A stretch of 7,569 nucleotides of DNA from Phycisphaerales bacterium (GCA_011057845.1 DSDB01000250.1:1-7569), one strand, 5' to 3'; numbered from the stretch's first letter, positions 1 to 6,034 are shown. Notes: generated by a model from the sequence alone, not told the origin. Numbers and translations: made by a program.

Positions 1-395
1 ATCTCGCCGTCGGCGTCGTTGGCGTCGGCCAGTGCCGTCTCGTCATCCATATCGTTGGCGTCCGCCAGAACCGGCGCGTTGGCGTCGACCGCGGCCATAT
101 TGCCGTCGGCCGGTCCCGTGCGAGCGACGACGCCCGCGAAGACCGCATTGCCGTCCGGCATCAGCACAAAGCCGCTTACATCCTCGGGCTCGACGGCGAC
201 GACAGGCTGGTTGGGGCCGGCCGGCCGCTCAGCGACGATGGGCTGGTTCGGCGCCGCCGGCTGATTTGACTCGCGAACAACACCCGCCAGCTCATTTGGC
301 TCCTGCGGCGCCGGCAGGTCGAAACCCACCTTCCACACGATCAACACCGAAGCCACACCCACAAGAACCCACAATAAACTTCTAGACCGTTTCAA
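1..395 (-). CDS. Membrane-anchored Ala/Asp/Asn-rich protein, TTG start, 3' end cut by window
   Basis: An open frame of 131 codons runs off the left edge without a stop. It begins at a TTG codon (393-395) six bases after a good AGGTG ribosome site (402-406); no ATG competes, because the only nearby ATG (412-414) opens a ten-codon frame ending at 384. The product starts MKRSRSLLWVLVGVASV, a basic N-terminus and one hydrophobic segment (about residues 7-21) with no lipobox cysteine, so it is a membrane anchor or signal sequence. A Pro/Asn-rich linker follows with two PNQP motifs (residues 49-64), then a short SGFVLMPDG stretch (about 74-82), then acidic Ala-Asp-Ala-Asn repeats (about 103-128). 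It lies 49 bases after the preceding gene, so it is probably the next operon member. I do not recognise the family. The anchor plus extracytoplasmic linker resembles its two upstream neighbours in layout, but the W-x2-M-[ST]-E motif is absent from the visible part. Confidence 0.72.
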   Translation of the reverse strand, partial: MKRSRSLLWVLVGVASVLIVWKVGFDLPAPQEPNELAGVVRESNQPAAPNQPIVAERPAGPNQPVVAVEPEDVSGFVLMPDGNAVFAGVVARTGPADGNMAAVDANAPVLADANDMDDETALADANDADGE

Positions 396-401
396 TGGAG
401 T

Positions 402-406
402 CACCT
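402..406 (-). promoter_or_regulatory. Ribosome binding site deciding the TTG start
   Basis: The minus strand reads AGGTG (within AGAGGTGA, 401-408), six bases before the TTG at 393-395. Spacing and core match the sites before the 242-residue protein and gspK in the same operon, which supports TTG as the initiator. Confidence 0.6.
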
Positions 407-421
407 CTTTTCATCGAACAC

Positions 422-443
422 CCCGCGACCTGCATGCCGCGGG
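422..443 (-). other. Intergenic inverted repeat (possible RNA hairpin)
   Basis: CCCGCG (422-427) and CGCGGG (438-443) form a perfect 6-bp stem around a 10-base loop, immediately after the stop codon of the 141-residue gene on the minus strand. No T-run follows, so it is not a standard intrinsic terminator. It could be an mRNA-processing or stability hairpin, or chance in GC-rich DNA. Confidence 0.3.
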
Positions 444-444
444 C

Positions 445-870
445 TTACTTCACTTGCACTTGCGAATTATCTCCACTGGCCTTACTTGCTGCTTCCATTC
501 GTTCCTGGCGTTGCTTGGCTAATTGCGCCTGCTGCACATCCTGCTCGCGGGAGACGCGGGCCTGCGCCTCCAGGGCCAGCCGCCGCGACTCGGCAAGCCG
601 AGCCCGCACATCCTGGCGGAAATGCTCGCGGTCGGCCTCGCTCATATTGGCCCACTTCTCGCGAAGCTCTGCTTTGTCTTCGCGGTCAAGCGGCGCAACG
701 GCCGTCGCGGGTCCTGCATCCGGCGCCGCTGCCGGCGCTGTCATCGGAGCATCCACCGCTGCATTACGGTCGGCCCCCAGAGGGATTACGAAGCCAACGA
801 CGATCACCGTCAGCAACGCCGCCGCGCCAACCGCACCCCACACTGCATACACGTTCTTACCCACAGTCAT
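445..870 (-). CDS. Small inner-membrane-anchored helical protein with one W-x2-M-S-E motif
   Basis: The 141-residue product has a short N-terminus, one strong hydrophobic segment (about residues 8-30), an Ala/Pro-rich linker (about 35-60), then a highly charged, predicted helical region (about 61-130) rich in Ala, Arg, Glu and Gln that could form a coiled coil. Its core, from L69 to L92, is LREKWANMSEADREHF followed by an Arg-rich stretch. The same pattern recurs in the two genes just upstream. No cysteine or catalytic motif is visible. Orientation is expected to be anchor in the inner membrane with the helical part in the periplasm. The ATG at 868-870 follows a strong GGGAGG site, and the gap to the upstream gene is 12 bases, so it is co-translated with the secretion genes. 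I do not recognise a named family. The helical charged repeats recall in general style periplasmic CpxP/Spy-type or DUF3106-type proteins, but no homology can be claimed from sight. Confidence 0.85.
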   Translation of the reverse strand: MTVGKNVYAVWGAVGAAALLTVIVVGFVIPLGADRNAAVDAPMTAPAAAPDAGPATAVAPLDREDKAELREKWANMSEADREHFRQDVRARLAESRRLALEAQARVSREQDVQQAQLAKQRQERMEAASKASGDNSQVQVK

Positions 871-872
871 AT

Positions 873-879
873 ACCTCCC
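873..879 (-). promoter_or_regulatory. Strong ribosome binding site before the 141-residue gene
   Basis: The minus strand reads GGGAGGT just after the TGA stop (883-885) of the upstream gene and just before the ATG at 868-870. The distance from GGAGG to the ATG is unusually short at three bases. It is the strongest Shine-Dalgarno core in the window, suggesting this small protein is made independently of upstream coupling. Confidence 0.6.
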
Positions 880-882
880 AAA

Positions 883-1611
883 TCATGGATTCATGCCGGG
901 CCCGCCGTCGCCCTGCTGACGCATCGCCTCAAACCGTTCGCGGGCCTGTGTTCTGTACTGTTCACGCTCTTCTTCGGTCATATCCTGCCATCTGGCCCTC
1001 AGCGCCTCGGCCTCGGCCGCGTCCATGCCGCCGAACACGAACTCATCGCCGCCACGGCGACCGCCGGCAGCGCCGAACCCGCCAAAGCCGCCAAAGCCAC
1101 CGCCCGTAAGCTGGGCGATCTCCTCGCGGGCCTTGGCCTGCTCCTCCTCCGTCATGTCCTCCATGGCGGCCCGAAGTTCATCGACGCGGGCCTGGACCTC
1201 GGGCGACAACTGCGGACGCTCCCTGCGCATGCCTCCGCGAGCCGTTCGGTCCCCACCCATGCGGTTTCGCATCTGGTCGCGAAACGCGGCACGTTCCTCT
1301 TCGGTCATGTTCTCCCACTGTCCTCGCATCGCTTCACGGTCGCCGCCGAATGGCATGCCTGTGCCGTCAGCACCGCCGAAGCCGCCGCGACCGCCACGGT
1401 CGGCCCGGTCAAAACCTCGCTCGCCGCCCACCGGACGATCCGGCGCCGGCTGAGACGCCACGGGCGCCGGCGCGGGTGTCTCGACCACCGGCGTCTCGGC
1501 CGGTTTGGTCGCCCCTTCACGCATATGTCGTATGCCCAATCCCAGCCCCAGGGAACCCAGCAGGATAACGCCCGCCACCGCCGCCGTCATTTTTGTGCTC
1601 ATTTCTTTCAT
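883..1611 (-). CDS. Gly/Arg/Phe-rich membrane-anchored protein with three W-x2-M-T-E repeats
   Basis: The 242-residue product has an N-terminal hydrophobic segment (about residues 8-27), a Pro/Ala linker (about 34-60), an Arg-Gly-rich part (about 62-92), and three related helical modules. Module one (95-118) has W99 and NMTEEER; module two (146-168) has Met150 in place of the Trp and DMTEEEQ; module three (204-227) has W208 and DMTEEER. An LSPEVQ segment lies before module two, and a Gly-Gly-Phe tract (about 169-195) separates modules two and three. There are no cysteines and no enzyme motif. The start at 1609-1611 is chosen because AGGTG lies six bases upstream; ATGs at 1602 and 1590 lack such a site. 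It sits 30 bases after the GspC-like gene, whose tail has one copy of the same module. Function is unknown; an accessory role in this T2SS or a periplasmic sensing or chaperone-like role are guesses from context. Confidence 0.85.
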   Translation of the reverse strand: MKEMSTKMTAAVAGVILLGSLGLGLGIRHMREGATKPAETPVVETPAPAPVASQPAPDRPVGGERGFDRADRGGRGGFGGADGTGMPFGGDREAMRGQWENMTEEERAAFRDQMRNRMGGDRTARGGMRRERPQLSPEVQARVDELRAAMEDMTEEEQAKAREEIAQLTGGGFGGFGGFGAAGGRRGGDEFVFGGMDAAEAEALRARWQDMTEEEREQYRTQARERFEAMRQQGDGGPGMNP

Positions 1612-1617
1612 GGCTCA

Positions 1618-1622
1618 CACCT
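1618..1622 (-). promoter_or_regulatory. Ribosome binding site deciding the start of the 242-residue gene
   Basis: The minus strand reads AGGTG six bases before the ATG at 1609-1611. It is directly preceded by a run of eight T (1623-1630). This supports the first of three nearby in-frame ATG codons. Confidence 0.55.
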
Positions 1623-1641
1623 AAAAAAAAGTCCGTTCTTC

Positions 1642-2427
1642 CTAACGTCCACCACGACCACCGCCCCCCCCTGCACCACCACCTCGACCGCCGAAACCGC
1701 CGCCCATTCCACCCATTCCGCCTGGACCTCCGCGAGCGCCTCCGACTTGCGACCGCATCTGCTCGCGGAATGCCATTCGTTCGGCTTCGCTCATCCCCGT
1801 CCAGCGCTCCCGCATATCCCCGCCGGCCTCGAATCGAACGCGCATGTCGCCGCCCAACTCGACCCTACCCGCGGCGCCTCCCTGCTCACGCGAAACCTCC
1901 GTCCGCTGGGGCCCGCTACTCGTGGAGCTGGCCTCCGTTCGAGCAGGAGCACCGCGGGGCCCCCCCCGGCCGGGCCGGTCCTCGCCCCAGCCCTGCCCGC
2001 CGGTTATGGGCGAGAAGACCTTCGTCTGGCCATCCCATTCAATCGTCACCTGCGTCGGCTCGATCTTCACGATCCTCGCATCCGCTATCCGGTCGCCCAG
2101 CTTGTACCACCGATCCCCAATCAATGCCTCGCCGCCCAGAATCCCGGCCACTTCCTTGACGGGGTGTTGCTTCGCCGGCTGCGGCGAGAACAGATTACGG
2201 CTTTTCAGGGCGCCGGCCACCTCTTTGACCTTGCCCAGGCGCGTCCGCGTGTCGTTGGGGTCCAGCCTGCCCTGCTCGATGGCGGTGGCGATCGTCTGGC
2301 CGGCCTCGGCCTGCGCCACGTAGTAGCCGCTGACCTTCAGCAGGATCAGCACCCCCAGCCCTACCGACGCGGCAATACAAACCAGCGAGGCCCATTCTTC
2401 ATATTTCTTCAGAAAGTCCAGCTTCAT
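1642..2427 (-). CDS. GspC/PilP-like inner-membrane T2SS component with Gly/Arg-rich tail
   Basis: The 261-residue product is expected to connect the inner-membrane platform to the outer-membrane secretin through the periplasm. It has a short cytoplasmic N-terminus, a membrane segment (about residues 13-31), and a helical linker. A SRNLFSP segment (76-82) and a compact beta domain of the GspC homology-region/PilP type follow (about 92-142): GILGGEALIGDRWYKLGD, then I-V-K-I-E-P and V-T-I-E-W-D-G. This domain supports the call. Where many GspC proteins have a PDZ domain, this one has a low-complexity Gly/Arg/Ser tail (about 142-261) containing one module with W209 and GMSEAER (205-228). The ATG at 2425-2427 is preferred over the longer open frame because the anchor starts there and AAGGG overlaps the upstream stop. 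It sits 11 bases after the GspM-like gene. Placement after L and M rather than first in the operon differs from the classical gsp order. Confidence 0.82.
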   Translation of the reverse strand: MKLDFLKKYEEWASLVCIAASVGLGVLILLKVSGYYVAQAEAGQTIATAIEQGRLDPNDTRTRLGKVKEVAGALKSRNLFSPQPAKQHPVKEVAGILGGEALIGDRWYKLGDRIADARIVKIEPTQVTIEWDGQTKVFSPITGGQGWGEDRPGRGGPRGAPARTEASSTSSGPQRTEVSREQGGAAGRVELGGDMRVRFEAGGDMRERWTGMSEAERMAFREQMRSQVGGARGGPGGMGGMGGGFGGRGGGAGGGGGRGGR

Positions 2428-2438
2428 AAACCGAGCCC

Positions 2439-2960
2439 TTATTTCACAAAGGTAGAAACCACCAGGTCCATATCCACTTCCTGCCGGTTCTTCGCATCCA
2501 CGCGAATCCGCAGCTCCTCGACGGCCACCAGGTACGGGTTCTCCGGCAGCGCCGCCAGCAGGTCCATCGCCTGCGTGAACCGGCAGCGCGCGGTGCACTT
2601 GATCCGCAACAGCCGGTATACCCCCTCCTTCTTCGTCCCCGACAGAATATCCAGCGGGTTGCTCCGGATACCCAGCCGCTTGATCTGCTCGTTCAGCTTG
2701 TCGCGGAACAGGAACTTCTGCAATTCCTCTTCCTGAGGCATCTCGAACACCGGAACGGCGCCGAGCAGGGCGGTCTGCCGGCGAGGTTCAACGCGAATCG
2801 CATCGAGTTTCCGCTCTACGACGGCCATATCCCCCTTCGCCTGTTTCCACGTCTCATACCAGGTGGAGGCGAAGATGAATACCACGATCAGAACCGCCCC
2901 GATCGCGCCCAGCTTCAGCGCCCGTTTATCACGTTCGGTAATCTTTAGCTTGCCCAACAT
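2439..2960 (-). CDS. gspM: GspM/PilO-like inner-membrane platform protein
   Basis: The 173-residue product has the layout of GspM and PilO: a short charged cytoplasmic N-terminus (residues 1-15, with TERDKRALKLG), a single membrane helix (about 17-34), a charged helical stalk (about 37-60 and 75-97), and a C-terminal ferredoxin-like region (about 112-172). The last holds two alternations of strand and helix, visible as YRLLRIKCTARCRF, then a helix with MDLLAALPENPYL, then VEELRIRVD and EVDMDLVVSTFV. In T2SS this protein pairs with GspL through these periplasmic domains. Length is close to the usual 160-200 residues. The gene starts 17 bases after the GspL stop with only a weak ribosome site, so translation may depend on the upstream gene. 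Primary sequence is divergent in this family; the call rests on architecture and position. Two Cys (122 and 126) lie in the C-terminal domain. Confidence 0.82.
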   Translation of the reverse strand: MLGKLKITERDKRALKLGAIGAVLIVVFIFASTWYETWKQAKGDMAVVERKLDAIRVEPRRQTALLGAVPVFEMPQEEELQKFLFRDKLNEQIKRLGIRSNPLDILSGTKKEGVYRLLRIKCTARCRFTQAMDLLAALPENPYLVAVEELRIRVDAKNRQEVDMDLVVSTFVK

Positions 2961-2977
2961 AGTCGTCTTTGCCGATT

Positions 2978-4543
2978 TTATCTCTTCTTGCCGAAGTTCT
3001 TGTAATTCATCGCCATCGTGAACTTGATCTGTCCGCCCCCGCGTCCGCCTGCATCCGCGCGGCCGTCGCCCCCACCCGGACCCGGCGCCGGCGTCTGACC
3101 CTGCGGACCGCCCTGCTGCGCCGAACCCTGGGCCGCCGTGGTTGAACGCACCGTCGAGGTGCTTTGAATCTCGACGCCCGTGAAGACCTTCCTGGCCAGC
3201 AGATTTTTCTGGAATTCGTAGATCTGGTCGTTGTTCTGCGCCTGGCCGGTAACCGTCACCGGCGAACCCCGCTTGTAACTGATGCTGTCAAGGACGACGC
3301 CCCGCGGCCCGCTGGCGTTGATCTCCGTCATCATCTCCAGCACATCCGGCCGCAGTTGCGCCACCTGCTTGAGCACTTCCTGTCGCCTCTGCAGGTCATC
3401 CACCTTCGTGTCGCCGGCCACGGTCTCCATTCTCTCGGTCACCGCCGCCGGGCTGCGCAGATCGACCACGTAGGCGACCACGAGAAACGCCGCCAGCATC
3501 ACCGCTGCCGCCGCGCCCGTCACCTTCATCGACAACAACAGCGGCTGCTTCTTTTTTGGCGGCGTCGGCTGATACACCCGCTCAAAAATATTGAACCCTG
3601 CATCCCGACGATCCAGGGCAATCAGGGACAAGCCCAGCGCCACACGAAACGCATACACCTCCTCGGGGCTGAGTTTCGGCTGCCCTGTGAGCAGACCCTC
3701 CACCGGCTGGGCCACGGCCGCGTTCAACCCGCCCTGTCGAAGGCACTCGGCCACCGTTTCGTACCCGGTCGAGCCGTCTGAAAGCACGATAATCGGCAGC
3801 GTTTGGCCGTCCTTGCAGCCGAACAGTCCGATAATGCTCCACATGTCCTGCACAAACCGCTCGGCCTCGATGACCGTTTCATCGAGCACCGTCCAGGCGG
3901 CGAACTGGTTCATTCCGACGTCCAGGACCGCCGCATTGCTGAGTCGTCCGTCCTCCACCAGAGACGCCTGTGTGCTGTCCTTGAGTACGTTCAACACCAG
4001 GGCCGTCCGCTGATTGGCCCCGAACAACACCTGCCAGGCCCGCACCACCGCCTCGCTGTCCAACAGGATCTCGCTCGGCTGCAGGCTGCGTATCCGTCCG
4101 ACAAAGTCGGTCAGTTGATCCCTTCTGGCGGCCGCCATCGCCACCAAAATCTGCCCGTTTGATGTCGGGCCCTTTCGCCACACCATCTCCATCTTGTCGC
4201 TGGGCAACGGCAGCCGCGTCTCGGCCTGCATCCGCACGATTGCGTCCAGCTCGTCGCCGCTGACCGCGGGCATGCTCATCCGGTAGAACGCCACCGACGC
4301 CCCATCGTATCCCAGCACCACCTTGCGGCGGTTTTCCTCGTCGCCCTCGACCGGCGGAATCGGCACGCCGCATTCACTTCCGAAGGACTCCCAGCTCTTT
4401 GTCGCTTCGCTGCTGTTCCGGGCCCAAAGCACTTCGTAGCCGGCGCCCTGGCGGCGCAGCTCAACGCCCCAGAACGCGCCGTCCACGCTCGCTATCGCCA
4501 CCGTGGACTGTCTTCTTTCACTGTCAACCGTACCGTTGCTCAT
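2978..4543 (-). CDS. gspL: GspL-like protein: PilM-type actin-like part plus PilN-type periplasmic part
   Basis: The 521-residue product should recruit the secretion ATPase on the cytoplasmic side and contact GspM in the periplasm. Residues 1-320 form a PilM/GspL-type cytoplasmic domain: VAIASVDGAFWGVEL near the start, EAIVRMQAETRLPLPSD-like text as DAIVRMQAETRLPLPSD (100-116), ILVAMAAARRDQL (132-144), LLDSEAVVRAW (160-170), and LVLNV and VLDVG strands. Then come a KKK flank, a membrane helix (about 340-361), a coiled region (365-400), and a PilN/GspL-type ferredoxin-like domain with VVLDSISYKRGSPVTVTG (416-433). A Gln/Gly/Pro-rich insert (about 469-504) separates the final strand, QIKFTMAMNY, from the rest. 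A longer open frame begins at 4621, but the start chosen is the ATG at 4541-4543. It overlaps the gspK stop as TAATG, so reinitiation is likely. Confidence 0.87.
   Translation of the reverse strand: MSNGTVDSERRQSTVAIASVDGAFWGVELRRQGAGYEVLWARNSSEATKSWESFGSECGVPIPPVEGDEENRRKVVLGYDGASVAFYRMSMPAVSGDELDAIVRMQAETRLPLPSDKMEMVWRKGPTSNGQILVAMAAARRDQLTDFVGRIRSLQPSEILLDSEAVVRAWQVLFGANQRTALVLNVLKDSTQASLVEDGRLSNAAVLDVGMNQFAAWTVLDETVIEAERFVQDMWSIIGLFGCKDGQTLPIIVLSDGSTGYETVAECLRQGGLNAAVAQPVEGLLTGQPKLSPEEVYAFRVALGLSLIALDRRDAGFNIFERVYQPTPPKKKQPLLLSMKVTGAAAAVMLAAFLVVAYVVDLRSPAAVTERMETVAGDTKVDDLQRRQEVLKQVAQLRPDVLEMMTEINASGPRGVVLDSISYKRGSPVTVTGQAQNNDQIYEFQKNLLARKVFTGVEIQSTSTVRSTTAAQGSAQQGGPQGQTPAPGPGGGDGRADAGGRGGGQIKFTMAMNYKNFGKKR
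3032..3139 (-). other. Low-complexity insert in the GspL-like periplasmic domain
   Basis: This codes for residues about 469-504 of the GspL-like protein, a Gln/Gly/Pro/Ala/Asp-rich disordered stretch. It falls between the main PilN-like fold and a last beta strand, so it reads as a loop extension rather than a simple tail. Confidence 0.6.
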
Positions 4544-6027
4544 TAGTATCCTGTCCCCTGGTGCCAGTAGAGTATATTGGCCGGTGACGAACTCCTGTCG
4601 ACCACCACCTCCGTCAGCCATCGGGCTCCATCGACGTTGCCCCGTTCGGCAACCGAGATGCAGTACAGGGAAAAAACATTCGAACTCGTTGTCAATTTCC
4701 CCGAAATCCTGTCAAACACATCCTGCTCAATCGCGCCGCCGTCGAGCAGTTCCGACACGTCGCTGAGCCCCTCTCCCATCTGGTCCCGGTAGTTTACGAT
4801 GCTCCGGGCGGCCACATACGCATCTTCGTAGGTCACATCCGAAGCCCCCAGCAGCGCCGCCAGAACGATCTCCGAAGCCGTGTTCACGTTCACGGGTCCG
4901 CCCGATGTATCCGCGGTTGTCGTGCCGTCGGTCTGCCCCTGTTGGGCCGTCTGACCCTGCTGGCCCGTCACGGCGCCTTGCTGGCCCGTCAGGCCTTGCT
5001 GACCCGTCTGGCCGGCCCGACCCTGCTGGCCCGTCAGGGTTTGCTGGCCTGTCTGGCCGGCCCGACCCTGCTGGCCGCTCTGGGTCTGCTGGCCTGTCTG
5101 GTCGGCCCGACCCTGCTGGCCGCTCTGGGTCTGTTGGCCTGCCTGGTCGGCCCGACCCTGCTGGCCGCTCTGGGTTCGCTGGCCTGTCTGGTCGGCCCTG
5201 TTCCCGGCGCCGCCGCGAGGCTGTGAGCCTCCGGCCACAACGGACACCGTGGCCAGCATTTGCATGGGGGTGCCGCCAGCCCGGGCCTGCGTGCCGCCGG
5301 TGGTCGTGGTGGCGCCGCCTCCCTGGGGCGAGGTCGTTCCACCGCCGCTGCTGCCGGTATAGCACGTCAGGTATGCGATCCATCCCAGGTCCAGCTCATT
5401 GTCACCGTCATCGTTCGGCGGAGACATATCGCCGTCACGCTCGTTCAAGTCGAGCTTCCCGTTGAAGTTCGTGTCCTCGCCGTAGAGCAGTTCCTCCGTA
5501 ATGTCCTTGACCAGCAGCAGTTCGCGGATGGTCTGGAACGGCCCGTTGCGGGGCTGATAGGGATAGGGCATCGTCGCGTAGTACCCGCTTTCAGCCCCAA
5601 AATCGCCCGGCGTGTCGTCGCTGTCGCGCCAGTCGATAATCGCGTCGGCAATGTCCTCCGTCATATTCGGCAGCATCAGCAACTGCTCCCGTGTCGCCGT
5701 GTTGACGTTCAGCTTGCTCGACTCATCCACGATCCGCACCGTGAACCGGCAGCCCTCGAGCGGAATGTCGTTGAGGTCGCCCGGATTGTTCGCCCACGGG
5801 TCCAGCATTCCGTCGATATCCGCCTCGTCCTCGGCAAGGATGGCCAGTCCTCGCTCGATTCCGGCTCGCCCGGCCCATCGACACCGAAGGTCCTCGACAC
5901 GCGAGGTCATCATCTTCGTATCGATACGGCTGCTGCGGCCCGTTGTCGCCACAATCACCGTCAAGATGATCACCAGCCACAACACGCCGACGAGAACCAT
6001 GCCCTTTTTCTTAACGAAGATTCGCAT
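4543..6027 (-). CDS. gspK: GspK minor pseudopilin with expanded repeat insert
   Basis: GspK caps the pseudopilus tip with GspI and GspJ. The 494-residue product starts with a prepilin-type leader, KKKG (6-9), cleaved before M10, then a hydrophobic helix (10-28). It lacks the Glu at mature position 5, as is usual for GspK. The globular part has two helix-hairpin-helix-like segments, each opened by a N-V-N-T-A motif: KLNVNTATREQLLMLPN (105-121) and PVNVNTASEIVLAALLG (378-394). Between them are PFQTIRELLLVKDIT (163-177), an EF-hand-type loop (185-196), an Asp/Asn-rich stretch, a Gly/Thr linker (224-275) and five 15-residue Gly/Gln repeats (277-351). The C-terminus (from 450) has VFSLYCISVAERG and W470. 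GspK proteins are commonly about 300-350 residues, so the insert accounts for the extra length. An AGGTG site lies seven bases before the ATG; the gene begins 13 bases after gspJ. Confidence 0.93.
   Translation of the reverse strand: MRIFVKKKGMVLVGVLWLVIILTVIVATTGRSSRIDTKMMTSRVEDLRCRWAGRAGIERGLAILAEDEADIDGMLDPWANNPGDLNDIPLEGCRFTVRIVDESSKLNVNTATREQLLMLPNMTEDIADAIIDWRDSDDTPGDFGAESGYYATMPYPYQPRNGPFQTIRELLLVKDITEELLYGEDTNFNGKLDLNERDGDMSPPNDDGDNELDLGWIAYLTCYTGSSGGGTTSPQGGGATTTTGGTQARAGGTPMQMLATVSVVAGGSQPRGGAGNRADQTGQRTQSGQQGRADQAGQQTQSGQQGRADQTGQQTQSGQQGRAGQTGQQTLTGQQGRAGQTGQQGLTGQQGAVTGQQGQTAQQGQTDGTTTADTSGGPVNVNTASEIVLAALLGASDVTYEDAYVAARSIVNYRDQMGEGLSDVSELLDGGAIEQDVFDRISGKLTTSSNVFSLYCISVAERGNVDGARWLTEVVVDRSSSPANILYWHQGTGY
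4975..5199 (-). repeat. In-frame 45-bp tandem repeat array within gspK
   Basis: Five uninterrupted 45-bp units encode the 15-residue unit RA[DG]Q[TA]GQ-x-T-Q-S-G-Q-Q-G with small changes (copy five has G for T, and L-T for Q-S occurs in copies four and five). Degenerate partial copies (AVTGQQG, QTAQQG) continue to about 4924. Units one to three are nearly identical and four and five have diverged, consistent with expansion by slippage or unequal exchange. The product would be a flexible, Gly/Gln-rich linker between the two N-V-N-T-A halves of GspK. Confidence 0.9.
5440..5475 (-). other. EF-hand-type calcium-binding loop in GspK
   Basis: Residues 185-196 read DTNFNGKLDLNE. Positions 1, 3, 5, 9 and 12 are D, N, N, D and E, with Gly at 6 and Leu at 8, a complete match to the canonical 12-residue calcium loop. 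More acidic residues follow at 198-213. Calcium binding is known for the enterotoxigenic E. coli GspK structure; binding here is inferred. Confidence 0.7.
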
Positions 6028-6034
6028 ATCCGTT

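Larger units (their letters stand above)
595..1815 (-). repeat. Dispersed protein-level repeat: five W-x2-M-[ST]-E modules in three genes
   Basis: Five copies of a 23-24-residue module lie at 1744-1815 (GspC-like residues 205-228), 1258-1329, about 1108-1176 and 931-1002 (242-residue protein), and 595-666 (141-residue protein). Shared positions are [LM]-R at the start, W (Met in one copy), M-[ST]-E two residues later, an Arg or Gln four residues after the M, and F/Y-R (A-R in one copy) near the middle, followed by a second basic stretch. The pattern is clear in protein; DNA identity is partial. It looks like old duplication of a helical module rather than a recent DNA repeat. Confidence 0.75.

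Noticed and set aside
384..414. Ten-codon frame starting at the ATG at 412-414, a possible leader peptide
   Set aside because: It contains the ribosome site of the TTG-started gene, has no ribosome site of its own and no attenuator structure near it.
1612..1650. Run of eight T on the minus strand as an intrinsic terminator
   Set aside because: Only a four-base stem (CGTT/AACG) precedes it, too weak for termination, and a ribosome site and gene follow directly. Local slippage remains possible.
2428..2598. Upstream extension of the GspC-like gene into the GspM-like gene
   Set aside because: It would overlap most of the ferredoxin-like domain of the GspM-like gene, and its translation is Gly/Ala/Arg-rich shadow sequence before the real anchor at 2427.
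523..2736. Plus-strand open frame of 737 codons running opposite four genes
   Set aside because: It is antisense to well-supported genes, has no ribosome site or recognisable domain, and its His/Arg/Pro/Ala-rich composition is what the reverse of GC-rich Gly/Ala/Arg codons gives.
4544..4621. Upstream extension of the GspL-like gene to an ATG at 4621
   Set aside because: The 26 extra residues overlap the end of gspK and resemble no GspL start. The TAATG junction at 4541-4545 gives a natural coupled start.
4975..5199. CRISPR array
   Set aside because: Units are contiguous without spacers, keep the reading frame and encode a consistent 15-residue peptide inside gspK.
4905..5465. Plus-strand and alternate minus-strand open frames over the gspK repeat array
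   Set aside because: The 45-bp period is a multiple of three, so all frames stay open across it. The gspK frame alone has family motifs on both sides.
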